In this document: positions 24,901 through 37,800 of the stretch, one piece after another
Layout: each line of letters starts with the position of its first letter
Numbering within the stretch: the stretch's first letter is position 1
Origin: Apostichopus japonicus
Lineage: Eukaryota; Echinodermata; Holothuroidea; Aspidochirotida; Stichopodidae
Assembly: GCF_037975245.1 (NCBI RefSeq)
Contig: NC_092575.1
Location: 22,973,341-23,033,340 of the forward strand
Direction: 5' to 3'
DNA: 60,000 nucleotides
The notes under the pieces: model-generated
Databases searched by the model: none
Told to the model about the DNA's origin: nothing
Seen by the model: the letters and a program-made list of their open reading frames with translations, nothing else
Translations under genes and position numbers: made by a program

Positions 24901-27900
24901 TGCCTCAATGCGTCAATTTTCTACATCTGTTTTGTTTTCTGCTACCAAATATATATTAATTTTGTTTTTGTTGTTTTTTTTTTATAGAGTGACATCTTTA
25001 CTTTTGAAGACTTCCTGATGCACTCAGAGTCATTGATTGAGAAAGATGACTGTCAGAAACTACTTGACTACTTTGAAGTTCCAACTAAGGAATCAAAGGA
25101 CATTATTGAGAGTGATGCACCCTTTTCTTCCCTTGTCCACCATCTCAGAGAGGCAGGGATGGTTTCTGTTGATGACATCAGCCATTTAATGACAGCATGC
25201 TCTGACAAAGGACTAAGTCAATTGGTGGCAGTATTGACTGTCTACCAACAAGTTCAAGGTACAGTATGTTTATATCAGAGAGTTTAACAAGTTACACATG
25301 TTGTGAATCGCGAAACATGCAAACGCTTTGCCCACACAAAGAATAGATACGATTTGAGGTAATATACTATTGTATTAACTTAACTCAATTAACCCATTGT
25401 TGATAGAAGAAGGACCCTCCATCAATATCCTTTGATACAAATAACGTGATAAATGAGTTGGCAAGGAATTGAATAACCTAATGGCCTGTAATGTATGTAC
25501 TTCAAATCCAGAAAGATAATCCAATTTGGATACATGTGTAATTATTCCACACTACATGTTTCATGCAATGTGAAGGTCTTGCACTACAGTTAAATCTCTG
25601 CATAAGTCTGTTACTGATGGGATAAACTCAAAAGTTTGATTCGGGATATGTTCAGACAAGATTGGTAAAAATTTGGAATTTCCACTCCTTTTAAAATTTT
25701 GTAATTTAATATCCTTGAATTTGATATATTGGAGGATCATTGAAGAGACTTGAATTTTTTTCAATTTCTCAGAATCAGGACGACAATCAACATCAAGGGA
25801 AAGTGTAAGATTTGCATGGTCACCTCAAATAACATGCTAAATTTTGACCAAATGTGAGCTCACTAACTTTGGTGCAAGTTTGTCACAATATTTTCCTGGA
25901 AGTTTTTACTGCATAAATTATTAACATACATTGAACTGTGTTTATTTACATTACTAAATTTTTTGGGTGGAAGACAATCTTTAACCATGTTTGTATCTTA
26001 TATGGTTGTTTCAGATTCAAAGTTGACCAAAAAAGTACTCAAGGATCAACTAAAGGCAATTGAAGACAAAAGGCGGGAACTCTCTCACAAACTGACTGAA
26101 TCAGAAGTTGAAAAAAAACAGCTTACTGTAAGACTTAAGAAAACAGAGGAGGAAAGACAACAATTCAAAGATGCATTGAAGACAACAGAGGAGGAAGGGC
26201 AACAATTGAAAGATACATTGAAGGCAACAGAGGAAGAAAGACAACAATTCAAAGATGCATTGAAGGCAACAGAGGAGCAAAGACAACAATTCAAAGATGC
26301 ATTGAAGGCAACAGAGGAGGAAAGACAACAATTCAAAGATGCATTGAAGGCAACAGAGGAAGAAAGACAACAATTCAAAGATGCATTGAAGACAACAGAG
26401 GAGGAAAGACAACATCTAACTGGAAGACTAAAGACAACAGAGGAGGAAAGACAACAATTCAGAGATAGATTGAATACAACTGAGTACAAACTGAAGACAT
26501 TGAAGGATGAGAATGAAGAATTACTTCAGCAGCAGAAAGAGGTTAGACTTCATATAGCATGTGATTATAGATAACTGATGACCAAGTTACCTGACTTGGT
26601 TTATGAGAAATTTAGTCACTTTGAACAAGACTACCCTTCTGCTTGATCAAGTAGTATAAAGTGAATTTGTAAGTTACCATTTGCAAACACAACATGTATT
26701 TTCAGTTTATGATGTCCAACAGTAGAGGTCGAATGATGAACATATTAACACCTCTTTTTTTCAAGAATTCATACAAGCATGATATTTAGTTCATATGATG
26801 TACATTAACTCTACATGTATTAATAGAGGTCAAAAGTCATTTGAGGTTAAGCTAGGTCAATCAAAACATGTAATGGTAAGACAATCAAAAAGTAGAAATT
26901 AACAAAGATCCATCTAGGCGTGAAACTTGTACATCACAAGTTCAAGATCCCTATTGTACTTAATCTTTAGGTGCTACACCTAGCCTACTCGTCTCTCTGT
27001 TTTCCCACAGGTAAAAATATTTAATCCCTTCATCTCAGGAACAGATCTTTGAGAGTGTTTGCAATGCATGGTGTGATGCTTTGTTGATGTGGAAGTTCTC
27101 TACTTAACTGAAGCTACACTGCATTGTTCTAATTGTTTAGTTGTAAGAGGTAGTTATCTAGCAAAAGTAAACAGAGGAATTCTGTATGTGCAATGGCACA
27201 ATATGTAGTAACATATTATGGGACTTATTGACCATCAAAACATAAAATTAATCAAACTAATAGATATAATTGAACATCTGTCCTTCAATGTGATAGGCCT
27301 ACATTCCTATTCTAGAACAGTAGTTCCACCATTCATGGCAGTTCCTTTTGAGGGTTAGGTGACAGTTCTCTTCACTAATTTATCGTAAACATGTGATTTC
27401 TCTGAGCCAGGTAGTAATTTTGCAATTAGTCACACCCAGTTAAAGGTCAAAAGGTCACCAGTTCAGCCTGCCTGAAAATAAATATGCAGAAGTTCATTCA
27501 TTCATTGTGTTGTTTACATGACAGGAGCTGGAAGATGCCAAATCAAGTCTAAGAGCTACAAAAGATGAACTTGTGAAGTCACAACTGGAATATGCCAAAG
27601 AATCCATGGCCTTACAAGAGGTTTTGAAGCAGACCAGGGAAGCCTTGAATCAGCAACAATTGGTAAAGCGACTGAAGCCCCTTTCACACTTTCACAGATC
27701 GCGCGACGGTTTGGTAACGATCGGTAATGCAAGGCGATTCGGCAGCGTCTGTGACCTTGAAAGGCAATAATGCATTTCCAGAATGGGTTGATACGGGTCC
27801 AGTACGGGTTATAATGACGTTGTTACGGGTCCAGTACGGGTTATAACGATGTTGTTATGGGTTGATAAGGATGTTGCGAATAGCTTCCCAGATCTACTCT

Positions 27901-30900
27901 GTGTAGGTACAGATAACTTACAGATAGCTATAGCTTTCTTACAGGTTGATGCGTTTCTACTACAGCTTACTATTGGCTGTTATCCCCTAAGGGTTATTAC
28001 AAATTGGTACGGTACTCTGAAAGGACCTTCCGCCCGCTGCAGTCATTCATTCCACATCTTGCTTCATACATTGAAGGACCTCCGGAAACCTAACCAGAAA
28101 GACATGCATATCTGGATCTAGTCCTAGATTCAACATTGAATCCAGACTCTGATGACTCTGTAGCTGCTAATGATGCACTCTCCATCTCCCTCTCTCTCTT
28201 GGTTCCCTCTTCTTTGGTGGTATGATGAAATGCAGTGATGTGGTGTTGTGCTAGATGGAGTAAGGTAGAATGAATGAACAGTTAGGCGAGCGTCACCAAT
28301 TGACCAAAGCGTCGGGCACCTTGATTCGTAGCAACCCGTTACAACAAGTTGCAACCTGTAGCAAATTGTATCAAGCCGTAGTAGTGCATATATACCATTA
28401 CTTGGCATAATCTGTTTCTATACATACCAACCTGTAGTGGATATGTCTACGATGCCATGATCACGGCTTACTAAGAAGCACTAAGGGTTCACTATGGGTT
28501 GCTACGTATCGTATACGGGTTGCTATGGGTCCTTTTCGGGGTTTTCATCGGTAGTTGGACTTGTAAATGTTCAAAAAGTTCCATGGATGCGCCCGTAGCC
28601 CAGATCTGGCAAGACCCGGCGCGATCCAGGAAAGTGTGAAAGGTGCTTTAATATAGTAGGCCTAAGTGAATTATGAATATAGAACAATGTGTACCTTTAG
28701 CCAGTATATAATCAGTAGAAAAGAAGTGTGTGTCTATGAAGTTAGGAAAATATTGTGACTAGACCATCAAATATATATCCCACTGTTGAAGGTATTACAA
28801 GGTGACAACATAATCTTGAGATTTACAGAAATAGTACAGAATGAGTTAAAACAAATGTTCAAATTTCATGCTACATTTGATTACAAGTAGTGTGAAGTGA
28901 GTAAGTGTACATTCACCTAGATGCTAAAATCAGTTGGTTATAAATATCAGCTGAAGACATAGTTGGTGTAATGTGACAGGTGTAGAAAGAAAAACAGGTT
29001 CTCTTTGGTTACTTGCCATAGGCAGGCAAGTAACCTATACATACAAGTGTTTATATGATGTCCTAGCTTGTAAACACAATATCTTAAGGTTGGTCACCTC
29101 TTCAGTTGTCATATTTGGCATGTGGCTTTCCCACAGTTAGTACAAGAACCCTATTGGTTTGGGTGGACGTCAAAGGTCACTTGGGGTCAGCAACGGTGAC
29201 ACTCTGTAAAGCCTTATAAACACAAACCTTGTAAACCTAATATCCCAATATAGGTTATACCACATAGCTCATAGATGGCAGTGTCTTTCTTACAGGAAGT
29301 ACAGGAACCCTATTATTTTGGGTGGAGGTCAAAGGTCATTTAGGGTCAGCAGAGGTTCAAATGTTGAAATATTGAATGAATTTTATCTTGAGAACTTAAC
29401 CTGCAAAAAAGATCATAAATGCATGGTAGATTCCCCAAATGATAATGTCTGTGCAATTTAAGCTCATTTAAGGTTTGCAGAAGTCAAACCTTACAAAATT
29501 TCTAAAGGTCAGGTCTCAATGAAGTTGTAATACTTATGCTGCTTTAACTTCCCCAGATATAGTAGAACCTCTGTGCTGCTTGGGTGGAAGTCAAAGGTCG
29601 GCTTAGGTACATGCAGCATGAACTTCAGCCAATGTTAACTTGCAAACTACTCTTGTGCTGCATGTGTAATGTATTTATAGGCAAATACCTCTGGGAAAGG
29701 TTTCCCTCTGGTTTAAAGTTTCAGTACACCAATTGAGATATCTTTCCCCTGTTGTTTTATTAGCAGGTTTCATATGCATCTGTTATGGAGGAAGAAACCC
29801 TACTTGCAGAATGTGAAACTCCAGATGTATCACAGGAATCAACTTTGGCAGGTAGGATCACAATGAAAAGACAAAGTACTGCTGCTCAATGAAAATATCA
29901 AAGCAGGCAGTACAGTTTTTCCTTATATCAGTCTGTTTGTCCTTAAATAATTCTACCAGCAGATCTTCAAAGCTGTCAGGGGAGATGTTGGAAGATTGGC
30001 TCGGGGGGGGGGGGTGGGGCAGGTGGATGGTCCTTGAGTTGATTTAATTAATGTAACTGCATTGTCAAACTGTCAATGATGTTGAGATATTGAAAGTCAA
30101 GTGAGCTGTGCTCAGGTGTAAATAAATCAAGGGGTACCATGGAAAGACGGTATCTTTTAAAGGATAGTCCAGCCGTCCGGGGATAAATTAATTTGTGACA
30201 TTAAATGTCAAATGTCTTCCTTCTTAATCTCTTCTTGGTTTTGGTGGATCTTCATTCTCACCTGAGATCATTGAAGCAATACAATGGTACTAATTTACTC
30301 CAAAATAAATCTTACTCTATTGTGTATGGATGAGTGTTTATGAAGATGGAAACAGGATAATATATGTGTCGAAGTTCACCTGGGTTTTATCATTTTTAGA
30401 ATTGCTATGAAACTCCAAATGTTGTGCTAATCCTCTGGTAGTCATGTGATCACTATCTAATGAAAACAAACTAACAAATCTAGGTATCTGTTGTATATCT
30501 GAAACAAATTCATAGCAATTAAACTAAGGCCATTCAGGAGTAGATCATAGACATTTAAACAGAAGACTAGACCACTTTAATATGTCAATTAGGAGATGTG
30601 CTTAAAACATACCATCCATGAAGGGTCATGTGATGTGCACCATGGTAACATGCAGGGTCATGTGATGTACTCCATGGAAACACTTATAACTTCTCTCATA
30701 TCCATTGTATCAATGTATCCCGTCTACAACTAGTGCCATCATTGCAGAGCTTGCACAGTCCTGAAGAAAGTTAGCAAACCCAGAATTTTAGAATAAGTAA
30801 TGCACATATCAATGTTTACTGCAATATTTCAGTTGGAAAGTTGCTAGTTCCTTTAAAAACTTTGAGTTGCAGATGAAACACATACAGCATATCAGGACTG

Positions 30901-31244
30901 TACATTCACATTGTACATTGACATAGGTAGCAGACGACAGGATTCACTGTTCCTTAGCAACACAAGTCTAGTAGCTCCCTTGCAGGCACTCACAAGCACA
31001 GATCAAGCACAGATCAAGCATTTTCTGACATTTCAACATTGTCATCACCATCATCCAAAATAATACAATTAATATCTAAAGTACAGTAAATGCCTGTTGA
31101 AGGTGCTTTCTGTTGGATACCAAACTTCTGCAACTTCAAACTGACAAAGGGTTAAAATAACATACGGTACATGGTTAGGAGCAGCGGGAGCACATCACAG
31201 GACCCTGCATGGTTGGTATGTTTCTTAGAGTTTAAGGTGATGTC

Positions 31245-31282
<38 letters not shown>

Positions 31283-31283
31283 C

Positions 31284-31347
<64 letters not shown>

Positions 31348-31458
31348 TTGTTGGTAAGGGTGTCGGTAAGGTACAAAGCGGGAGGCCTGGGTTTTGAATC
31401 CCATTGGAGGCTGGAAGTTTTTTTCACTGTTCTGGATTTTCCTTCTCATTACGTTTTC

Positions 31459-31497
<39 letters not shown>

Positions 31498-31530
31498 GAT
31501 ATAGAAAGATATAGATATATATAGATATAA

Positions 31531-31609
<79 letters not shown>

Positions 31610-31795
31610 TAAATATATAGAATGATTTCGACTTGATTTGCATCATGTTTGATCTCCACAGTTTCGAACCCCCGTCCATAGCTTAGTGGTTAGGGTGTCC
31701 GCATATATAGCGGGAGGCCCGGGTTCGAAACCCGGTGGAGGCTGGAAGTTTTTCTACTGTTCTTGATTTTCCAACTCACTACGATTTCAATTATG

Positions 31796-31854
<59 letters not shown>

Positions 31855-34800
31855 ATAGTTTTAAACTATTATTTTTTAATAATTTTGTAGAAAATGCAGT
31901 TACAACAACAGTACTGAAAAAGAAATTAAATTTATTCATATTCCACATTAGTTATATCTTCTTCTGCTATGGAAATGATTTTAAAGAAAGTATGTTGTTG
32001 TTATATATGATTGAGTTTGAGATACAAAGCAATACACTTATCTAATGAGAAATAGGAAAATGTGATCTCATTAATTATTTAAAAATTAGTTTTATCACTT
32101 GGTTTGATGTGCTGAGTGTGATCTTTAACTATATTTATGATTACTTTTATTTACATTTCAGCTGATTACGGCAGATTAATGGTCAATGTTGCCGATGATC
32201 TTACCCTAGACAGCACTCTGAAATTAGCGACTCTGTTTGGTCTACCACCGGCAGAAACTGATATGCTACGCAGGGTTTCTCTGATAGAGACACCAGGAAT
32301 CACTCTGATTAACTTCATGAAGACACGAAACATCATCAACATGTATGATGTCACTAACCTACAAAAGGGTTTGGTTCATATTCAGCTAAACCGAACAAAT
32401 GAAAACCTTTTAGCTCCATATCAGTCTAAAGTTGACCCCTTCCAGGTTGAAGAAAACCAAGCACCAGAACTGCTTGACTGGCCTGGTAAGAATGAATAAA
32501 ATGATGCAATCAGAATACATTAAACAAACATAGTACAGTACAGTCAGGGCTTAATATTCGGCTTTCAGGCAATTTGTTACTTTAAACTATTTACTATCAC
32601 TGTGCATGTATGGTAAAAGTAATTACAAGTGTATCTTTTTGCCAATTATTTGTTGCTGTTTGGTTCACTTCTTTATCGTAAAAAGATTGAAAATACAAAA
32701 GTGCTCAAAATTTAGGTCCCATGGGATTAGCCAATATTTCAAGGATCCATAATAAGCCATGTGGTCACTCTCCAGTGGCGGAGCATCCATACAGTCAGGG
32801 GGCGGATGCCCCCCTGACGGACTCAAATGGACTGCTGGCGCCCTTTTCAGCTTTTTACCACTTTTTACTTATTCGCGATTTTTTACTTTTTTATTGCGCT
32901 CTCATCTACCTTTTGACATTTGTCACATTTTGTTGGCGATGACACCTATTTATTCTTCGTTTATCTGCAAATTAGCAGGGCCAGAAAAGGGTCATTTTCG
33001 GCGAACTAGGAAGTATCTTTACTCAAAAAATTATGTACCCTCCGCACCAACCTGTGGTGGCACTCCGCTTAGATAGTGTCGAAAGCGCCCCTACAGACCA
33101 TTCTCGCCCCCCCTTGACCAATACCCCTAGCTCCGCCACTGTCACTCTCAGACACGATGCTAGAATCTTTGAATCTCCTGTTGTCTGCTGTCACTCGTCA
33201 AATTCTCTAACAACTCAAAGCTTGTGTTACATATTGTATAATGGTTTCTTCAATACGTACCTCCTTCATAAATCAATAGCAAGGCTGCGGTATTGTTGAA
33301 AAGTACTTCATTAATGTGGTTCAGTATGGCCATTTAAAAATAAAATACATTATATAAAGTCAAAGCTTCAGTTACTAGTGTTTGTTTTTCCATTTTTTAG
33401 TTGAAAATCTCAAATCTGTTCCTAATGATGAATCAACTCCATCACAAGGTTCTGATGAAAGAGAGGAAACAAAGGAAGATCACGAGCATAGTAAGGATAG
33501 TTTGATGGAGAGAACAGAGAGAGAAAAACTACCAAAACAAAGAAAAGATTCACAAATACTTGAAATGAGGCGCCATCATTCATACATTGAACACATGATA
33601 AAGTGTGAAGGTGGAACTGTTAGCATCATGGGGGTACATCTGACTATTCCTGAAGACGCTGTATCCTTCGATCATGTAATTGCTGTTAAAGTGATCTATG
33701 ATCCTGACATACACCTCCCTGGAAGTGCTCGTAGGGGCAGAATGACACCGCTACTAAAACTAGAGCCAGAAGGACTCGCCCTCAACAAGCCAGCCCAGCT
33801 GACTATTCCTCACTCGGCTATTATCCCTGAGCCAGATCGACATGATGTTATTATCTTCACTGGTCTGAAAGATGAAGAAACTTCAAAAGAAGGTAAAGAT
33901 GGTGACCAGTAAACACTTTTTACCCAATTGATGAATGTACCAGGAGAAATAAAACGAGTTATATGCTGGGAATCAGTATGGTAAAGTATGTCTTAGTTAT
34001 CAAGCTCTTGATATGTACTGTATTTAAGATTACCAAGTAATATATTTTGTATTATATTACTTACTATAGGTGAAATAACTTGGACCGAAGAGAAATCTAT
34101 TAACTGGAAGCTACACCCAGAGAAGATCAGTCTTGATATTAACACCCTGAGCTACGTCTTTGTTACTTTAGTCAGCCAAGAAACAGAACAGAAGCATATA
34201 TTCCGTATTGTTCCATTTATTGACGGGATACTGGATGCCAAAGATGATGTCTTAATAACTGTTTGTTTCTGTAAGGACAGTGATGAAGAGTACAAGGTGA
34301 GGATAATCTCCTGTTACCATGGTGATATATGTAGCAGTTTGAGGTCAATTCTGCTTTGTACTTTTTTCTGTAAGTCGCCTACTGGGAATCTTGCTTTCTT
34401 TCATGATTTGTATAATGAATTGTATCGTGTTTTACTGCATTATGAAGTGATTGGTTAAGGGTGCATTTTTATTGATTCATCATCGCACATTCAAAGAGAA
34501 AACTATTACTTTTGAAATACAGAGGTTACACTTAATTTGCAACAAGGATTTAAATGATGTGATGAAAACATGCAACATTAATTGGTGATTTCAGTAAATT
34601 AAGGGACAAAGGCTGCTGTTACTTGCTATAGCAGTATTGATGAATAAGAATGAAGGCCCAACAAATTGCATAATTGACTCTGCTATTTTTCTCCATTTTC
34701 TTATGTTTTAGTTGCTGTTAGAGGACCACCAGTCCAAACTGACTCTAGGAAACTATACAACATTTCACATTACCCGGACATTAAACGACGGCAGAGATTA

Positions 34801-37800
34801 TGCTTCTTACATCGATCTGAGGATGTCATCGCCCGGTGATAGTTACCATCTGACGAAGGAAGAATCAACAAAGGTTTGTATTAATCACCAATGTTATTAA
34901 AGTTTGTCTTCTAACATTATATGTAAGTTGACTTGTAATCGAGGATTGGTTACCTAACGTGGTTCAAAATGTTGTAGCGGTTAGAATATTGGCCCTACAA
35001 CCACTACGTTTTGGTTAAAAAAAACCAACAGGTATTAGAATCTATGCAAAACTTCTGGTGGGCAGTGTTATTGAGCATAATCGAATTTTCGGTTCATGAC
35101 TTAGGAAATGAAATCCTTTGTTCTTTCACATGGTTTCACAAAAAACTTCTCCCACCATGTCTGCACTCTGGTGATGATTAATGGAATGTCTTTTATTCAC
35201 CTCCCTTTGTATTTGGAGGTAGTGTTCAGATGCTGTGGCAAACTCTCACTGGCTGGAGTGGGATGTTGATTAGGTGGCTGTCCTGTGAGAAGAAATGATT
35301 ATTGCCTGCCTAGTAAATTCTCTGAACATTCTTCAAAACAGAAGGATTGATATAAGCCGGTATTCATCTTAAATCACATGGATATCCATGGCTCGACTAT
35401 GTTTCTGTAGGGTTCCTACCCCATGTGACAAAATTAACCTAAAATGTTGTTATGGAATTCTTCATAACAATATAAAGTACAATCTTCACCAGCTGCCAAT
35501 GAAATGTAAGGATTTGTATTTGGCCACACGTCTTGGTTTCTTACCAACTTTTCCTTAATTCTTTATATACCTTATATGTGGGATTGTTTCTTTGCATACA
35601 TAACAAGCATTTTCATCCTCAGTACATTGAACTTCAATATCTTTTATCTATTAGCATGTAGACATTGATCACCTCTGTGCTGCCAGTAGAGTCTCTCATC
35701 AGTTCAGACTTAACAGAAACAAATATAGAGACACTGACATGGTTGATGTGAAGTTAAAAGTATCACAACATGAAAAGAACCAGACAGCCCTCATCCTCCA
35801 ATCAAAGGTGAGTTATGCTTGTTGATTGTTTGTGTTCTCATATGTCTCTTCATTACATGACATTAAGCGACATCTTCTCTCTTCTGATCAGTTATTTTTT
35901 ATTCATTTCCTGTCTGTTGAAAGTCTTGCAGCTGTTTACAGGGTGATTGAATAATATCAGTGCTGTGACTGAATTATGGTTATTCGTTGGCATGTTCGCT
36001 CATGGATCCTTTTCATTACAATATTTATGGTGGATGACAATTTAATTTAATTGAATTATAGTAGCCTGTTATGCAAGTATATATATATTTTCAGTCTTTC
36101 CAGTGATCCTGGTGTACCTAAGTTTCTTATTTTGATCCTGTTTACCACTTTGTCTTGGTATTGCTTTGTAATAAATGAGTAACTCAAAATGCTGAAAAAG
36201 TATGAATTATTCTAAACACAGGTTAACAGCCATTGGAATTTTTGTTTTATTTGGCATAGGTATGTTCCAATTTGTATTATGTGTTATTTTATTCTGTTTC
36301 AGCTCTATGTTTCTACATTACATTCCTACTGTAACCTAATCATTCACAGGGTTGTGATAGATATTCTGCACTATTGCATGGTAGACATTCTGACTTATAA
36401 AGTTTCCATTATTCATATGTTTTCCTGTTTTCCTTCAGGTGAAAAACATTCTCTTATCTCCAGAAAGCCAGGAAATTCTTTTCAGAGAACTGCATACAGG
36501 TGAGTTTTTAAGTGGAAGTTGAACAAATGGTTGGACTTGGCTAGTTTTAAAAGTCCATCCTGGCCTGCATCTAAGTGAAGTTGGAACAATAAAAATGAAT
36601 GGTCTTTATTTTATCTTATACATACTCCAGGTAAGTGTGTATTAGTGAAGATGAAAGAGTAAGCACATATAGAGTACATGGACCCAGGTGAGTGTCTGAG
36701 TAAAGGTGAAAAAGTAATAACATTTGGTTTGTAGAAGTAGACACCAATAAACTAAATAAACTTAGTTTATTGGGAAATATTTGATCAACATAGACACTTA
36801 TCATGGAGAGAAATTTAATCTTGCTGCTGAACCCAAAACATATCTAAGTTCTATTTACATGCTTCATTTTAAATGGGTATGCTCACTTCCTACTTTGTAG
36901 CAAAAGCAACTTTGAAGGGAAGCTGGATACAAGACTAGAATTTATGCACAAGACAAGGGCTTAAAGTTGCAGAGTTGCATGCAAGTTGTTGGCAGTAAAC
37001 TTAACCAATTATCGTGTGCACTAACCGTTGAATTGCACACCAACGTTTTCCACGTAGGTTGCATGCTTGTGGGCCAGTTGTCTACTTGTTCATGTTAGTT
37101 GTGAACGTTGCTTTTTGTTCCAAACTGGCACACAATTAGCATGTGGTTCAGGCCCTCTAATCTGTACATTTGCTATACTTTTTCGATTGTAAAGTAGATG
37201 TTGTTGTTCTCACTTTTCAGACTTACACAAATATGAAAAGTTGAGAAGAGACATTGCAAAGCTTCTAGATAAACAACATTGTCAAAAGCTAGGCATGTAT
37301 TTTGAGCTCAAGCCAGCAGAAAATGACACAATTCAGGAAGCAGCAGAATCTGGAACGATGCTGATGAAAATATTGGATGAAAGAGAGCTCATCATGCCAG
37401 ACAGAATGATTGGAATGTATGAAGGATTGAAAGCTATTCACTTTAATAAGGTTGCAAGACTGGTGCTGGAGTACATTGGTATATCACAGGAGAAGAATGG
37501 AGGGGAAAATGAAGGAGTGAAAGATGATAAGAAAATGGTTTGTGCTTCACAAAAACTTGTTGAGACTTGAGACTTTATCTTGAAGGAAAACAAGGATCAA
37601 TATGAATAAAATCCAGATCTTAGCATGGATTAGTACTGTACTTTCTAATATGAAAAGTATCCTTTTTGCTGTCATGCAAGTCACATAACAGAAGAAGGAA
37701 TTACTCTTCCATTACTAATAAGTCCTCCTTTTACTAATCGAAACAAAATAACAAACATTTAACTGTTATTTTATGCTTTAGTACTCAAAAGTTAGGTTTG

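Noticed and set aside
26085-26489. Cysteine- and serine-rich open frame on the minus strand opposite exon 4
   Set aside because: It is the antisense reading of the 42-bp repeat; the plus-strand frame joins its neighbours in phase.
32721-33299. Overlapping open frames between exons 7 and 8
   Set aside because: They lie over a hAT MITE with a perfect 8-bp target duplication and have no protein-like features.
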